Positions 7,312 to 17,185 of a stretch of 64,000 bases of DNA are shown in pieces. Both the position numbers and the translations under genes were made by a program. A model generated the notes under the pieces. The model did no database searches. It was not told the origin of the DNA and saw only the letters and a program-made list of their open reading frames with translations. The DNA is taken from NCBI GenBank assembly GCA_004376055.2, contig CP049016.1:3038001-3102000 (forward strand), given 5' to 3'. Numbering within the stretch: the stretch's first letter is position 1; each line of letters opens with the position of its first letter. The DNA comes from Nitrospirales bacterium LBB_01 (GTDB lineage Bacteria > Nitrospirota > Thermodesulfovibrionia > Thermodesulfovibrionales > Magnetobacteriaceae).

Positions 7312-9005
7312 GGTGCACTCTGTCTCTGAGAGTCTCCTGACTGGAGATTTTTTGCAAGCAGTTCTCTTGCATGTTCAAGGGAAATGTCAGTAATTGCGCC
7401 GCTTAACATTCGAGCAAGTTCACAGACACGAGCCTCTCCGGTAAGCTGCTGCACTTCTATGTTTACGACTGTACCGGTGTCGTCTTTAATGATTTTAGCG
7501 TGGTTGTCAGCTTTTGAAGCTATCTGAGGAAGGTGAGTTATACAAAAGACCTGATGTCTGGCTGACAGTTTTTTGAGTTTTTCACCGACAGCATCTGCCG
7601 TCTCACCGCCAATTCCAGCGTCCACCTCGTCAAACACCAGCACTCCGATATCGTCACAGTCTGAGGCAGCGCTCTTTAGCGCAAGCATCACACGGGATAG
7701 CTCCCCGCCTGAGGCCACCTTCTGTATGGTTTTAAGCGGCTCGCCGGGGTTAGCGCTAAACAGAAACTCTATCGTGTCTGCTCCGTCGCTAAGAAACTTA
7801 AGCGAATCACCATCCGTTGTGCTGCTTTCAATCTTTATTTCAAACCGTGCGTTTTTAAAAGCAAGTTCCCGCAAGGATTTGTTTACATCTTTGGTTAGGG
7901 CTGAGGCTGCTGCTTTTCTTTTTTCTGAAACACTGTAAGCCGCGTTGGTAAGGGCTTTTCGTGTTGAGTCAATCTCAGCCTCTAAGCTTTCAAGCCTTTC
8001 CTCTGCGTTTAACAACGAATCCAGCTCCAGCTGTGCCTCATCTCTGAATTTATAAATCTCATCCGTACCGTTGCCATATTTTTTTTCGATTTTCTTTATA
8101 AGTTCAAGTCGTATTTCCACATCATCAAGTTTTCCGCCTGTTAAGTCCACATTTTCCTTATAACTCCTCAACATTATGCAAAGCTCATTGATGTATGATA
8201 GCGCCTCCTTAGCCATGCTGTTGAGCTCGGCACTGTGCTCGTCCAGAGAGCTAAGCCTCATCAGGTTTTCAGACACTAAAGAAAGTCTGTCGTTTACTGA
8301 AAAATCACCGGAATGGAGAATTTCATAGGAGCTTTCACTGAGCTCTTTAATGGTTGTAAGGTTTGAAAGCATGGTAAGCTCTTTTGTCAGTGATTCCTTT
8401 TCGCCCTGCTTAACGGAGGCAGCATCAATTTCCTCTATCTGATACCGCAGCACGTCTATACGTTGATTTCTTTGTCTGAGATTTTCTGAAAGTATATCTT
8501 TTTCTTGTGTTAAAGATCGATATGCTGAGAGAAACTCTTTGTATTTGCGTACGTCTTCTTCAATTTTACCAAAGGAATCCACAAGGCGCATCTGCCTTGC
8601 TCTGGACATAAGGCTCTGGTGCTCGTGCTGACCGTGAATGTCAAGCAGCGACTCACCTATTTCCAGAAGATTTTGCAGATTAACCATGCTGCCGTTTACA
8701 TAAACCCGGTTTTTACCTGCTGAGGAGATCACCCTTCTTATGATAAGCCCATCGCCTATATCAATGCCAAGACGAGTTGCCGCTTCATTTTCCGCAATAT
8801 CAAAAAAAGCCTCAACAGACGCCTCATTTGCTCCTGTCCTTATCAGAGCCCCCCCAGCTTTCCCGCCTAAAACAAGCTCTAACGCATCCACAATTATGGA
8901 CTTACCGGCCCCAGTCTCACCGGTTAACACATTTAACCCCCCTGTGAACTCAAGCCTTAAACTGTCCACTATGGCAAAATTTCTGATGCTTAACTCTTTT
9001 AGCAC
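7308..9005 (-). CDS. recN: DNA repair protein RecN
   Basis: RecN is an SMC-like ATPase that acts in double-strand break repair. Visible are the N-terminal LKELSIRNFAIVD, Walker A GETGAGKS, the HGQHEHQSL motif, a coiled-coil centre, ABC signature VASGGELSRVMLAL and Walker B VLVFDEVDAGIGG with the following CITHLPQIAS. I chose the GTG at 9005: it matches the usual N-terminus and has GAGG just upstream, giving 565 residues; the frame continues to 9080 without improving the fit. Confidence 0.94.
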   Translation of the reverse strand: MLKELSIRNFAIVDSLRLEFTGGLNVLTGETGAGKSIIVDALELVLGGKAGGALIRTGANEASVEAFFDIAENEAATRLGIDIGDGLIIRRVISSAGKNRVYVNGSMVNLQNLLEIGESLLDIHGQHEHQSLMSRARQMRLVDSFGKIEEDVRKYKEFLSAYRSLTQEKDILSENLRQRNQRIDVLRYQIEEIDAASVKQGEKESLTKELTMLSNLTTIKELSESSYEILHSGDFSVNDRLSLVSENLMRLSSLDEHSAELNSMAKEALSYINELCIMLRSYKENVDLTGGKLDDVEIRLELIKKIEKKYGNGTDEIYKFRDEAQLELDSLLNAEERLESLEAEIDSTRKALTNAAYSVSEKRKAAASALTKDVNKSLRELAFKNARFEIKIESSTTDGDSLKFLSDGADTIEFLFSANPGEPLKTIQKVASGGELSRVMLALKSAASDCDDIGVLVFDEVDAGIGGETADAVGEKLKKLSARHQVFCITHLPQIASKADNHAKIIKDDTGTVVNIEVQQLTGEARVCELARMLSGAITDISLEHARELLAKNLQSGDSQRQSAP

Positions 9006-9104
9006 TGCTGCCTCTAATATCCGCCGGCCAAATTTAGACTCGTAGTATAGCATACCGGCTGAGAAAAAATATAAACACATCTGTCACAAGGACAGCAATA
9101 AGCC

Positions 9105-10424
9105 TTATCCCTTTTTAAGAACAAGGTAAATTCGTTTTTCTATCCATAACTTATCCCACCACTGAACAGGACTTACATAGACTCCGTGGCATATTATTGC
9201 AAAGTGAAGGTGATCGCCGCCAGCAAACCCCGTCATTCCGCTTTTTGCAATTATGCCGCCTTTAACAACCTTGTCTCCCTCCTTTACTAAAATTGCAGAA
9301 AGATGCCCGTAAAGACTCATTAGCCCAAGACCGTGGTCAATTATTATTGCATTGCCATAGATTCCGAGATTTCCTGCAAACTGCACTATTCCAGAGTTGG
9401 CGGCAGGAACCGGTGAGTTAGCCAAAGAGGCAAGATCATATCCCATATGGCGGCTGCCGCTTATTATCTTACCACTGTATTCGTATGAGCGGATATCCCC
9501 AAAATGGGCAAACACCTGGGTGTTTTTCATCTGAATAAAGGCGCCCTGCCAAAGAATCTCATTAACGCTCTTAGACGTTATCTCACTTATTTTAGCTTCA
9601 TTTTCAGTTCTCCAGCCCTCGTTAAGTTTTATAAATGCATCCACAGGGGGCATCTCTCCCTCAGTAATGCCAAGCAGGGGATACACTTGCCGTTTTATAA
9701 AATTATCCGATATTTTTAGTGTATCTTTTCTGTAAACTGTGGGCTTAAATATTGTCTTAATCGGCGTCATAACTACGTTTCCGGCACTGTCCTCCGCTAC
9801 AGCGTTTAAAGGTGTAGTGCCATTGTATTCAACATCAAGCGGATAGATACAGAAGTAGTGGTTTTTATTTTTAAAAATTGAATTTACCGCCGGATATGTT
9901 TTATCAGCTATCTTAACATACACTGAATCTGCCCCCGAGGCCTCTATCAATACCGCTGTGGCTGAGCCCTGATCTGATATATACGTGGAATCAAGGACTG
10001 ATATAATCGGAGGGATTGTGTCAATAACCGTGTCAAATTGTTTTTCGGTCTTTGAAAATAGTCCGCTTTTTATGATAACTTTTACATGGGCTGTGCCGTC
10101 TTTAATCCCAAGTTTTACAGGCTCAATTTTAAGCAGGTAATCGGCTGATTTTTCCCCTGGCTTATCGGAAACTATCTCCTCTGTCTTTGTGCCGTCACCC
10201 TGAGTTATAGTGATTGAGACTGATTTTAACGTGGATTTACTCACTATCTTAACAGGAATCTCTTTTTTGCGCGGAAGCTTTTCTAATCCCTCCAATCCTG
10301 AAATCACAGGCGGCTTAACGCTTATTAATGTGTAAAGTGAAAACGCAGCAATAGAGGCAACTGCTATGCCCAACACATAGTAAACGTATTTTAATATGCC
10401 TGAACTTTTTTCATTTCTGAACAT
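9105..10424 (-). CDS. M23 family metallopeptidase, membrane anchored
   Basis: An N-terminal membrane helix (about residues 12-34) precedes about 280 residues of beta-rich extracytoplasmic sequence and a C-terminal LytM/M23 domain. The zinc ligands look intact: HMGYD (HxxxD) and GDHLHFAI (HxH), with SLYGHLS between. Such enzymes cut peptidoglycan cross-links, so this is probably an active endopeptidase or cell-separation factor. It lies between ntrX and recN, about 28 and 100 bases from them. Confidence 0.88.
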   Translation of the reverse strand: MFRNEKSSGILKYVYYVLGIAVASIAAFSLYTLISVKPPVISGLEGLEKLPRKKEIPVKIVSKSTLKSVSITITQGDGTKTEEIVSDKPGEKSADYLLKIEPVKLGIKDGTAHVKVIIKSGLFSKTEKQFDTVIDTIPPIISVLDSTYISDQGSATAVLIEASGADSVYVKIADKTYPAVNSIFKNKNHYFCIYPLDVEYNGTTPLNAVAEDSAGNVVMTPIKTIFKPTVYRKDTLKISDNFIKRQVYPLLGITEGEMPPVDAFIKLNEGWRTENEAKISEITSKSVNEILWQGAFIQMKNTQVFAHFGDIRSYEYSGKIISGSRHMGYDLASLANSPVPAANSGIVQFAGNLGIYGNAIIIDHGLGLMSLYGHLSAILVKEGDKVVKGGIIAKSGMTGFAGGDHLHFAIICHGVYVSPVQWWDKLWIEKRIYLVLKKG

Positions 10425-10451
10425 TCCTCTTCGCTCCTTTACTTAATTTTG

Positions 10452-11795
10452 TCATGGAATATCTATATCATAACCTTTGATTTTTCTATGAAGGTTACTT
10501 CTTTCAATTTGAAGGGTCTCAGCGGTTTTAGATACATTCCACTTGTGCTTTACCAACTGTTTGATTATGTAGTCTTTTTCGAAAGAATCCCGGGCTTCAC
10601 GGAGTGTTTCATAAGCAAAGTAGTCTTTTTGCGGAGTGTCGCCTATGGATATATCGTTTGGTGTGATGACCTTAGATTGAGTCATTATGAAAAGCCGCTC
10701 AAGAGTGTTTTTTAGCTCCCTTACGTTACCTGGCCAGTCGTGAGCAATGAGTGTGTTCATAGCCTCTGGGCTTATAACTCTAAGTGGGCGCGCATACTCA
10801 GCTGCAAAAGAACCCATAAAGTGCTCTATCAGTATAGGCAGGTCATCTTTTCTTTCCCTAAGGGGAGGCACTATAACGGGGATAACATTCAGCCGGAAAA
10901 AGAGATCCTCGCGAAACTTTCCCTCTTTAACCTCTTTCTGGAGGTCTTTATTTGTTGCCGCTATGATTCGCACATCTACCTTGATGTTCTTACTACCACC
11001 CACGCGCTGAAACTCCTGTGTTTCTATGATTCTTAGGAGTTTTGCCTGTGTAGTCATAGACATATCCCCGATTTCATCAAGAAACAGGGTGCCCTCGTTA
11101 GCAAGCTCAAACTTGCCTTTTTTCTTTTCAAAAGCCCCTGTAAAGGAGCCCTTTTCATGGCCAAAAAGTTCACTTTCTATAAGTTCCTGTGGAATGGCTA
11201 CACAGTTAACCTCAACAAAGGCTTTGTTTGCCCTGTCGCTTTGGTAATGGAGGTTTCGTGCAACAAGCTCCTTCCCTACGCCGCTTTCTCCCATTATCAA
11301 CACTCGCGCATTGCTCTTACCGGCAATCTCTATTTCCTTTTTCAAATCAACTATTACGCCTGATTCGCCCACTATGGTGTGTTTGGCAATCATGTCCTTT
11401 TTAAGGGTTTCGTTTTGTACCTGAAGCTCTTTCCGCTCGATTGCATTTTTTGCAGTAATAAGCACCCGTTCCAACGATAGTGGCTTTTCCAGAAAATCAT
11501 AAGCTCCCATTTTGGTGGCCTTTACAGCCTGGTCAATTTTCCCGTGCCCCGAAATTATTATAACCGGCAGCACTGAGTTAATCTGCTTTATTTTCTGCAG
11601 CACCTCAAGGCCGTCTATGCCGGGAAGCCACAGGTCTAAAAATATCACATCAGGTGGGGCCTTCTCTATATACTCTAAGCCCTCCTCGCCTGTTTCAAAT
11701 TTCACAACAGTAAAACCCTCATCCTCAAAAATCTCTGAAAGAGTCTCCCTTATACTCTTTTCGTCATCAATTAAAACTACTGTAAAATTGCTCAT
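10452..11795 (-). CDS. ntrX: NtrX-like sigma-54-dependent response regulator
   Basis: Domains in order: receiver (residues about 4-120; phosphoacceptor Asp in LDLWLPGIDG), AAA+ sigma-54 activation domain (about 140-375; Walker A GESGVGKE, then GSFTGA where GAFTGA is usual) and a C-terminal Fis-type helix-turn-helix (SKTAETLQIERSNLHRKI). The DLWLPG and IERSNLHRKIK sequences are typical of NtrX. It is the partner of the kinase gene 13 bases upstream. Targets may include the sigma-54-type promoter at 487, but this is inference. Confidence 0.9.
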   Translation of the reverse strand: MSNFTVVLIDDEKSIRETLSEIFEDEGFTVVKFETGEEGLEYIEKAPPDVIFLDLWLPGIDGLEVLQKIKQINSVLPVIIISGHGKIDQAVKATKMGAYDFLEKPLSLERVLITAKNAIERKELQVQNETLKKDMIAKHTIVGESGVIVDLKKEIEIAGKSNARVLIMGESGVGKELVARNLHYQSDRANKAFVEVNCVAIPQELIESELFGHEKGSFTGAFEKKKGKFELANEGTLFLDEIGDMSMTTQAKLLRIIETQEFQRVGGSKNIKVDVRIIAATNKDLQKEVKEGKFREDLFFRLNVIPVIVPPLRERKDDLPILIEHFMGSFAAEYARPLRVISPEAMNTLIAHDWPGNVRELKNTLERLFIMTQSKVITPNDISIGDTPQKDYFAYETLREARDSFEKDYIIKQLVKHKWNVSKTAETLQIERSNLHRKIKGYDIDIP

Positions 11796-11808
11796 ATCCC
11801 CCGCCTGC

Positions 11809-13839
11809 TTAAAAACATGGTAATTCTATTTTAAACGTTGAACCCTTCGGATTGTTATCCAAAACGGAAATCATACCCCTGTGCTCTGTTATAATCCTGT
11901 GGGCTATCGCAAGACCAAGCCCTGTTCCGTTTTTTCTCCGTGAAAAATACGGCTGAAACAACTTATCCTTATCCTCCTCTCTTATGCCCTCACCTGTGTC
12001 TGATATCTCTATTATAATGTTACTTGTTGAGTCATCCTCACTGACTGATACAGTTATTGTACCATTTTCATCAATAGCCTGCACGGCATTATCAAAAATA
12101 TTTATCAGCACACGTTTGAAATTATCGGAGTCAATTAGAAGCTCTTCTATACGGGTTTCGTAGTGCAGGGTTATCTCAAGATTTTCATACTCGCTGTAGA
12201 GGTCGATAACCTCGTTAATCAGCGGTTTAAGGTGTGTCACTGAAAGCTCAATGTCGGGCATTTTACCAAGACGGGAAAACTCGTTAACAAGTTTTTGAAT
12301 GCCGTCCACCTCACGGACAATTGTACCGGTGGCTTTTTTTAAAATTTCACCAAATTTAGCATCTCCTGAGTTCCATCTCTTTAGCATCCGTTCGGCGGAA
12401 AGTTTAATCGGAGTGAGAGGGTTTTTTATTTCATGTGTAAGCCGTTTTGCCACGTCTTGCCATGCAAGAGCTTTTTCTGCTCTTATCAGCTCTGTCAGGT
12501 CATCAAACACAACAAGCAGGCCCACTGGGTTTTTACTGTCGTCTTTTAGCTGCACTATAAAGACCCGCAGCACTATACTCCTGCCGTTAATTGACACTCT
12601 TATCTGGTCCTTTTTACTGTGGAAATTATACAGATTAATATCTTTTATGAATTTCTCAAACTGATCAGACTTAATATTTTTTGTAACCTCCGTATAGTGA
12701 CAGTTAATGACATCCCGTGCGTTTACTCCTAAAATATTGCATGCAACGTCGTTTATCGTTATCACCGAGCTGTCCACATCAAGAGAGATAACCCCTGAGT
12801 TTATATTATTTACAATGTTTTCAAAACTCAGCCTTCTTCTTTCCGACTCAAGATAGGCGCTGTTGAGGGAAAGCTCGGTATCTTTGATTTTTTCAATCAT
12901 CGTGTTAAATGAGCTTATAAGCATTCCTATTTCGTCGTCTGCCTGTTTTGTTTCAACCACTGTGTTAAAATCGCCAAGCGAGACATTTGCAGTTGCCTTA
13001 AGCAGGTTTTGAATTGGTTCGGTAATGCTGCGGGATATACGCAGTGCTATCCACAGAGCAAGAAACATGATAAGAAGGGTAAAAAAACCCAAAATTATCA
13101 GATAGTTTGCCTTAAGCGGCACTCTGAACTCTCTTAGTGCCATATAGTTTTCGTTTGCCTTTTGAATCTCACCAACCCGCATAGTTATCTCAGGGGGTAC
13201 CACCTGCGACACACTCAGCACTTTATCAACCTGCCCGCCTTTATAAATGGGCACAGAGGCTCGTATTATATCGGTATCACCTTGAGTTATAACCTCTACA
13301 GCGCTATTGCCGCTAAAGGCGTCCTTTTGTGCCTCGGATAGCTCATGAGATTCATTCTTTGCTATCACGACCGATGTGTATTTACTGTCTATCGGTATTG
13401 AATTTTTAAGTTTAAAGGCGCTTTCCAGTGTTTCTTTCCTTAAGAGAACGTATATTTTTGCAGAAAGCGCAAGCGAGTCCTCTATCGGTTTGCTAACAAG
13501 CGGAACAAACCACTTATCAACGTAGCTTGTTACAAGACCGCTTGAGATTATAAACAACATAAGTGAAGGTAAAAGGGTTATTCCAACAAGGATTATGACA
13601 AGCTTAGTTTTAAACTTGTAGCCGACAATTCTATTTCTCTTTTCCATGAAAAGCTTAATCAGACTTTTAGCGGCAAAAAAGATTAGTGTCAGGATGGCTA
13701 TAATGGTGATATTAAAAGCTGCTATGAACTTTGAAGCTGTATCAAAGTCTGTTTTTACAGAGTTTAAATCTATATAAACCCACCCAGCTACTAGCAGGGC
13801 AATAGCCAGTGTGAGCATGGTTAGTTTTAAGTATTTCAT
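11809..13839 (-). CDS. ntrY: NtrY-like sensor histidine kinase
   Basis: The 676-residue kinase has N-terminal membrane helices (near residues 5-25, 38-60 and 82-110), an extracytoplasmic region, another helix near 250-270, a HAMP linker, a PAS domain and the HisKA/HATPase core. The phosphorylated His is in AKRLTHEIKNPLTPIKLS, a form characteristic of NtrY; N and G boxes (NIFDNAVQAI, DTGEGI, GTGLGLAI) are intact. It senses an unknown signal, classically nitrogen or redox state. Its start overlaps the DUF4390 stop by 4 bases. Confidence 0.92.
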   Translation of the reverse strand: MKYLKLTMLTLAIALLVAGWVYIDLNSVKTDFDTASKFIAAFNITIIAILTLIFFAAKSLIKLFMEKRNRIVGYKFKTKLVIILVGITLLPSLMLFIISSGLVTSYVDKWFVPLVSKPIEDSLALSAKIYVLLRKETLESAFKLKNSIPIDSKYTSVVIAKNESHELSEAQKDAFSGNSAVEVITQGDTDIIRASVPIYKGGQVDKVLSVSQVVPPEITMRVGEIQKANENYMALREFRVPLKANYLIILGFFTLLIMFLALWIALRISRSITEPIQNLLKATANVSLGDFNTVVETKQADDEIGMLISSFNTMIEKIKDTELSLNSAYLESERRRLSFENIVNNINSGVISLDVDSSVITINDVACNILGVNARDVINCHYTEVTKNIKSDQFEKFIKDINLYNFHSKKDQIRVSINGRSIVLRVFIVQLKDDSKNPVGLLVVFDDLTELIRAEKALAWQDVAKRLTHEIKNPLTPIKLSAERMLKRWNSGDAKFGEILKKATGTIVREVDGIQKLVNEFSRLGKMPDIELSVTHLKPLINEVIDLYSEYENLEITLHYETRIEELLIDSDNFKRVLINIFDNAVQAIDENGTITVSVSEDDSTSNIIIEISDTGEGIREEDKDKLFQPYFSRRKNGTGLGLAIAHRIITEHRGMISVLDNNPKGSTFKIELPCF

Positions 13840-14447
13840 TTAACTAAAGGAGTGAAGGTTGCCGAGTCTTTTTTTATCTTAAAATCCCTGTCATCAACAA
13901 AAAAGAAGACATAGCCAAGCATCTGCTGCGGCTTTTGTTTAACCGATTCAACCGTAATCCTCACAAAGTACGAACTGTCATCTGACAGAGCATCTGTGAC
14001 AAGTGTTGCCTCCTTAATATTTAATGCCCACTTGATCATAGAATCAAAGGAATTGAAACGTTTCTCCAAAATAGTGTTACCCTCAATGGATATGACCTTA
14101 TACTCACCCTTTACAGGATTAGCTATTAATGTCCGGGAGATTTTCTTACCCTTTATAAACTCATCCGGCCAGAGGTTCCACTTTCTAAATATATCTATAT
14201 AGAAAGCGATTTCCTTTTGAAGACCCTCACTGATAAGTTTGATTTGGCTTTCCTCAAGAGAAAGTGTTAAACTTGTCTTTACCGTACCGCCGGAGATATG
14301 TACCTCCAGCCTGGTTATCTCCTGTGCCATCACCCGGCAAGGAGCGAGTGTTACACACAGAGCGGCAACTGTTATCGTTAATAGTAGTCTGTTCACAGGA
14401 AATTTCTCTTTCTTTATGTAGAGAGGGTATTTTAACATAAACAGCAA
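13836..14447 (-). CDS. DUF4390 domain protein, exported
   Basis: A signal peptide (LLLTITVAALCVTLAP...) precedes a DUF4390 domain (from about residue 45; conserved YIDIFRKWNLWPDE and the FNSFDSM segment). DUF4390 genes often sit just upstream of ntrY-ntrX; function is unknown, with a periplasmic sensing or accessory role likely. The long frame starts at 14447; a GTG at 14396 directly before the signal peptide is an alternative start. It overlaps ntrY by 4 bases. Confidence 0.78.
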   Translation of the reverse strand: MLFMLKYPLYIKKEKFPVNRLLLTITVAALCVTLAPCRVMAQEITRLEVHISGGTVKTSLTLSLEESQIKLISEGLQKEIAFYIDIFRKWNLWPDEFIKGKKISRTLIANPVKGEYKVISIEGNTILEKRFNSFDSMIKWALNIKEATLVTDALSDDSSYFVRITVESVKQKPQQMLGYVFFFVDDRDFKIKKDSATFTPLVK

Positions 14448-14454
14448 AGGAAAT

Positions 14455-15192
14455 TTGAAAAGTTACAAAATAAAATATGGCTTTTTAAACCAGCCAGAGC
14501 TACGGACTGTTGTCATCTGTGTTATTTTGGCTATACCTACAGTTTATATTATAAGTAATAGCGATGTCCTGATAAGAAGCTCTATCGCCGTTTTTTTTCA
14601 AAATCATAATGCGGTCAGTTTCTTTTACGACAAAATAACTCCTTTACTTAATTTCATATTTCATGGAATGCCGCAATTTACTGTAGCTGTAGTAATATTA
14701 ATACTGGGCAGGTACCGGTTCCCTGAACTCTTTGCGCACGGGAAAATCGCCCTGATTTCTCTTTGCTCAAGCGGGTTAGCAGTGCAGGCAATTAAACACA
14801 TTGTGGGACGCGGCCGCCCGCGGGTCACTGAGACTTTCATAGCAGTAGGCCCCACTCTAAACGGCGATTACGACTCCTTTCCATCCGGTCACACAGTGCT
14901 GGCTTTTACAATAGCGGTGCTTATGACGCACTATTTCCCAAATTTTAGGGTCCCGGCATATATGTATGCCGCTTTGAGTGCGTTTCACAGGGTAAAGACA
15001 GGGTCGCACTTTCCCTCGGATGTAACGGCGGGGGCTTTTGTTGGCGTGGTAATAGCCAATATAGTATTGTATTATTTCAGAGATAATGGAAAGTATGAAG
15101 AAACCACGAATAAAAGAGAAGAATTGAAACCACGAAAATCACGAAAATCACGAAAAACAGAATCAGAAAAGGAGGCAGAAAATGGATGTTAA
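14455..15192 (+). CDS. PAP2-family membrane phosphatase
   Basis: The three PAP2 motifs are present: [19 protein letters not shown] and [12 protein letters not shown], with several membrane helices. Members remove phosphate from undecaprenyl pyrophosphate, phosphatidic acid or lipid A. The start is TTG at 14455 after AAAGGAAA. The C-terminus ends in a Lys/Arg/Ser-rich tail from a short AT-rich DNA repeat (CACGAAAAT units), which may be a later extension. It overlaps hisI by 11 bases and is divergent from DUF4390. Confidence 0.87.
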   Translation: MKSYKIKYGFLNQPELRTVVICVILAIPTVYIISNSDVLIRSSIAVFFQNHNAVSFFYDKITPLLNFIFHGMPQFTVAVVILILGRYRFPELFAHGKIALISLCSSGLAVQAIKHIVGRGRPRVTETFIAVGPTLNGDYDSFPSGHTVLAFTIAVLMTHYFPNFRVPAYMYAALSAFHRVKTGSHFPSDVTAGAFVGVVIANIVLYYFRDNGKYEETTNKREELKPRKSRKSRKTESEKEAENGC

Positions 15193-15553
15193 TGTTAAGT
15201 ATGACAGTAACGGATTGATTCCTGCAATAGTTCAGGATGCAGACAATGGGGAGATTCTAATGATGGCGTACATGAACGAGCAATCGCTTATGGAGACAAT
15301 CGCAAGCGGCTACACGCATTTTTGGTCTCGCTCGCGTCAAAAGTTTTGGAAAAAGGGGGAAAGCTCAGGGCATGTGCAGGAGGTTAAGGAGATTTTAATA
15401 GACTGTGACGGCGACACGCTTGTAATTAAAGCTAAGCAGCATGGACCCGGGGCTTGTCACACTGGGCATAGAACCTGTTTTTACAGAAACATTGACGGCA
15501 AGGAGGTCTCAGGAAAAACATTCTCCGAGGAGGACGTCTATGGACGTAATTGA
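15182..15553 (+). CDS. hisI: Phosphoribosyl-AMP cyclohydrolase
   Basis: HisI opens the purine ring of phosphoribosyl-AMP in histidine synthesis. The metal-binding and catalytic signature is present: [24 protein letters not shown] and [14 protein letters not shown]. The 123-residue length is that of a stand-alone HisI. An AAGGAGG site precedes the ATG. It overlaps the PAP2 gene upstream and hisE downstream. Confidence 0.96.
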   Translation: MDVNVKYDSNGLIPAIVQDADNGEILMMAYMNEQSLMETIASGYTHFWSRSRQKFWKKGESSGHVQEVKEILIDCDGDTLVIKAKQHGPGACHTGHRTCFYRNIDGKEVSGKTFSEEDVYGRN

Positions 15554-15848
15554 GTCGCTCTATGAGATGATTTTAAGCAGAAAAGCCAATCCTGTGTCCG
15601 GCTCATACACCTGTAAGCTGTTAGAGTCGGGCAGGGGAGGGATTTTAAAGAAACTTGGCGAAGAGGCGGTTGAAACCATATTAGCAGCGTACGAAAACGA
15701 CAAAAACCGGATAATCCATGAGTTAGCCGACCTCTTTTATCATACTCTGGTCTTTATGGCTTATGAGGATATAACTCTTGAGGATGTGTATTGTGAGCTA
15801 ATCAGCAGAAAGCAAAATCACCTGCCAAAGCTAAATGATAAGTGTTGA
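15540..15848 (+). CDS. hisE: Phosphoribosyl-ATP pyrophosphatase
   Basis: HisE hydrolyses phosphoribosyl-ATP to phosphoribosyl-AMP, the step before HisI. The MazG-like helical core is clear: [13 protein letters not shown] and [12 protein letters not shown] with the metal-binding Glu/Asp residues. I chose ATG 15540 (102 residues), which follows GAGGAGG within the hisI end and overlaps hisI by 14 bases; the longer frame from 15441 merely reads through hisI. Many bacteria fuse the two enzymes; here they are separate but coupled. Confidence 0.95.
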   Translation: MDVIESLYEMILSRKANPVSGSYTCKLLESGRGGILKKLGEEAVETILAAYENDKNRIIHELADLFYHTLVFMAYEDITLEDVYCELISRKQNHLPKLNDKC

Positions 15849-15854
15849 AATATC

Positions 15855-16643
15855 TCACCGGGTTAAAACATCTATCCACATACGAATGGATGTCAGCGCT
15901 ATAATAACGGCAAGTGCTTTTCTTAATGTCTGAGCCGGAATTTTTTTTGTAAATCCAGCGCCTAACCTTGCTGCCGGCACTGCTCCAAGCACAACTGAAG
16001 CAGTCAATAAGAATGGAACCTGTCCAGTTAAAACTTTCCCTGCAATGCCCGAAACTGATGACACGAGTACTATTCCCAGAGTGCTGCCTATTGCTACTTT
16101 AACAGGTATCCTCAGAAAATATATCATTAATGGGGTAAAAATATATGCTCCCGGAGCACCCACCATGCCACCTATAAATCCTAAAGCAGAAGATATTATC
16201 ACAGCTTTTATTTTGTTAAACTCTATCTTTTCTAAATCAATGTTTTCATCCATTTCCTTTTTTGGAAAAAATAAAATTATAGCGGCAAAAGCAGACATAA
16301 CTGCAAAGATAGCAAGTAATACACCGCTTGATGTCGTTTTAGAGCAAATTGCTCCTATAAATGAAAATACTACTGCGCTAACCCCCATTACTAAGACAAG
16401 GTTTTTTAGAACTAATCGGTTCTTATTGTGCACAAGTACTCCAGCAAGGGATGAGGCAAAAACAACTACTATAGTAATTCCTGCAACCTGTTTCATATTT
16501 AGTATCCCTACGCCTAACAAGGGGGGAATATAAAGCATCATTGGCACAAGAATAATCGCCCCTCCCAATCCCAACATGCCTGAAAAAAAGGCTCCTGTTA
16601 CCCCTATAAAAAACAGTGTTATCAGTAATCCGTATTCAGTCAT
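15855..16643 (-). CDS. TauE/SafE family sulfur-anion exporter
   Basis: The 262-residue membrane protein has two related halves, each starting with a Gly-rich turn (GMLGLGGAIILVPMM and GFIGGMVGAPGAYIFTPLM), as in TauE/SafE permeases that export sulfite, sulfoacetate or related anions. It overlaps the thioredoxin-like gene by 4 bases. Neighbours (an ArsR regulator and two YeeE/YedE proteins) support a sulfur role. The exact substrate is unknown. Confidence 0.88.
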   Translation of the reverse strand: MTEYGLLITLFFIGVTGAFFSGMLGLGGAIILVPMMLYIPPLLGVGILNMKQVAGITIVVVFASSLAGVLVHNKNRLVLKNLVLVMGVSAVVFSFIGAICSKTTSSGVLLAIFAVMSAFAAIILFFPKKEMDENIDLEKIEFNKIKAVIISSALGFIGGMVGAPGAYIFTPLMIYFLRIPVKVAIGSTLGIVLVSSVSGIAGKVLTGQVPFLLTASVVLGAVPAARLGAGFTKKIPAQTLRKALAVIIALTSIRMWIDVLTR

Positions 16644-16897
16644 ATCTTAATTCTCTTAAAAATTTCATTTTCCAGTTCCTCATGCGTTACATTTTGCCCC
16701 TCAAAAACAATATCGCCGTCAATGCTAACTGCTGGTAATTTTGGTGCTGCGCAACCACTACACGTATAATTTATGACATCGCTTTTTTTCATTATCATAT
16801 ATTCAAAATTATATTTGTTTTTCAGACTGGTAACTGAGTTAAGGATATTAGTGCATCTGTTTCCAAGCGGCTCGTTAAGAAACAATTTTAACTGCAT
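16640..16897 (-). CDS. Thioredoxin-fold protein with CSGC motif
   Basis: The 85-residue product resembles glutaredoxin-like thioredoxin folds: a strand at the start (LKLFLNE), a lone Cys near residue 15, a CSGC pair at 46-49 and a cis-Pro segment KLPAVSIDG. The CSGC lies later than in classical thioredoxins, so it may handle persulfides or metals rather than be a standard reductase; that is inference. Start 16897 is chosen for its GGAGG site; the frame continues to 16951 through the palindrome. It is coupled to TauE. Confidence 0.65.
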   Translation of the reverse strand: MQLKLFLNEPLGNRCTNILNSVTSLKNKYNFEYMIMKKSDVINYTCSGCAAPKLPAVSIDGDIVFEGQNVTHEELENEIFKRIKI

Positions 16898-16906
16898 AGA
16901 ATTTTC

Positions 16907-16966
16907 CTCCATATTGTAACATTGATATATTCTAATATTAGAATATATCAATGTTACAATATGGAG
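16907..16966. promoter_or_regulatory. 60-bp perfect palindrome, probable ArsR operator
   Basis: The two 30-base halves around 16936/16937 are exact reverse complements. The centre contains ATTC, eight bases and GAAT, the spacing I recall for SqrR/BigR-type ArsR repressors that sense persulfide. It covers the promoter and ribosome site of the thioredoxin-like gene and faces arsR at 17220. Both outer ends carry ATATGGAG. Regulator identity is inferred from proximity. Confidence 0.7.
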
Positions 16967-16995
16967 TTTGATTAAGTCAATACTAAAAAGTTATA

Positions 16996-17185
16996 ATTGC
17001 CTATGCAGTTAACTCCGTTAATAAAAAATGGATTCCTGCTTTCGCAGGAATGACAAGAAAAAAAAGAATGACAGAAAAAAGCATTCCCTCCTTTGTCATT
17101 CCCGCCTCCGAGCGGGAATCCAGTCCTTTTAAATATATCATTTGCTGACAAAACACCGTCTGCCGGAGTTAACTCAATAAACATT
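16996..17185 (+). mobile_element. MITE copy 2
   Basis: This copy has the same ends as copy 1 and a perfect 8-bp duplication AAGTTATA (16988-16995 and 17186-17193). It separates the 60-bp palindrome from the arsR start codon. The 70-residue minus frame over it is not a gene. Confidence 0.85.
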
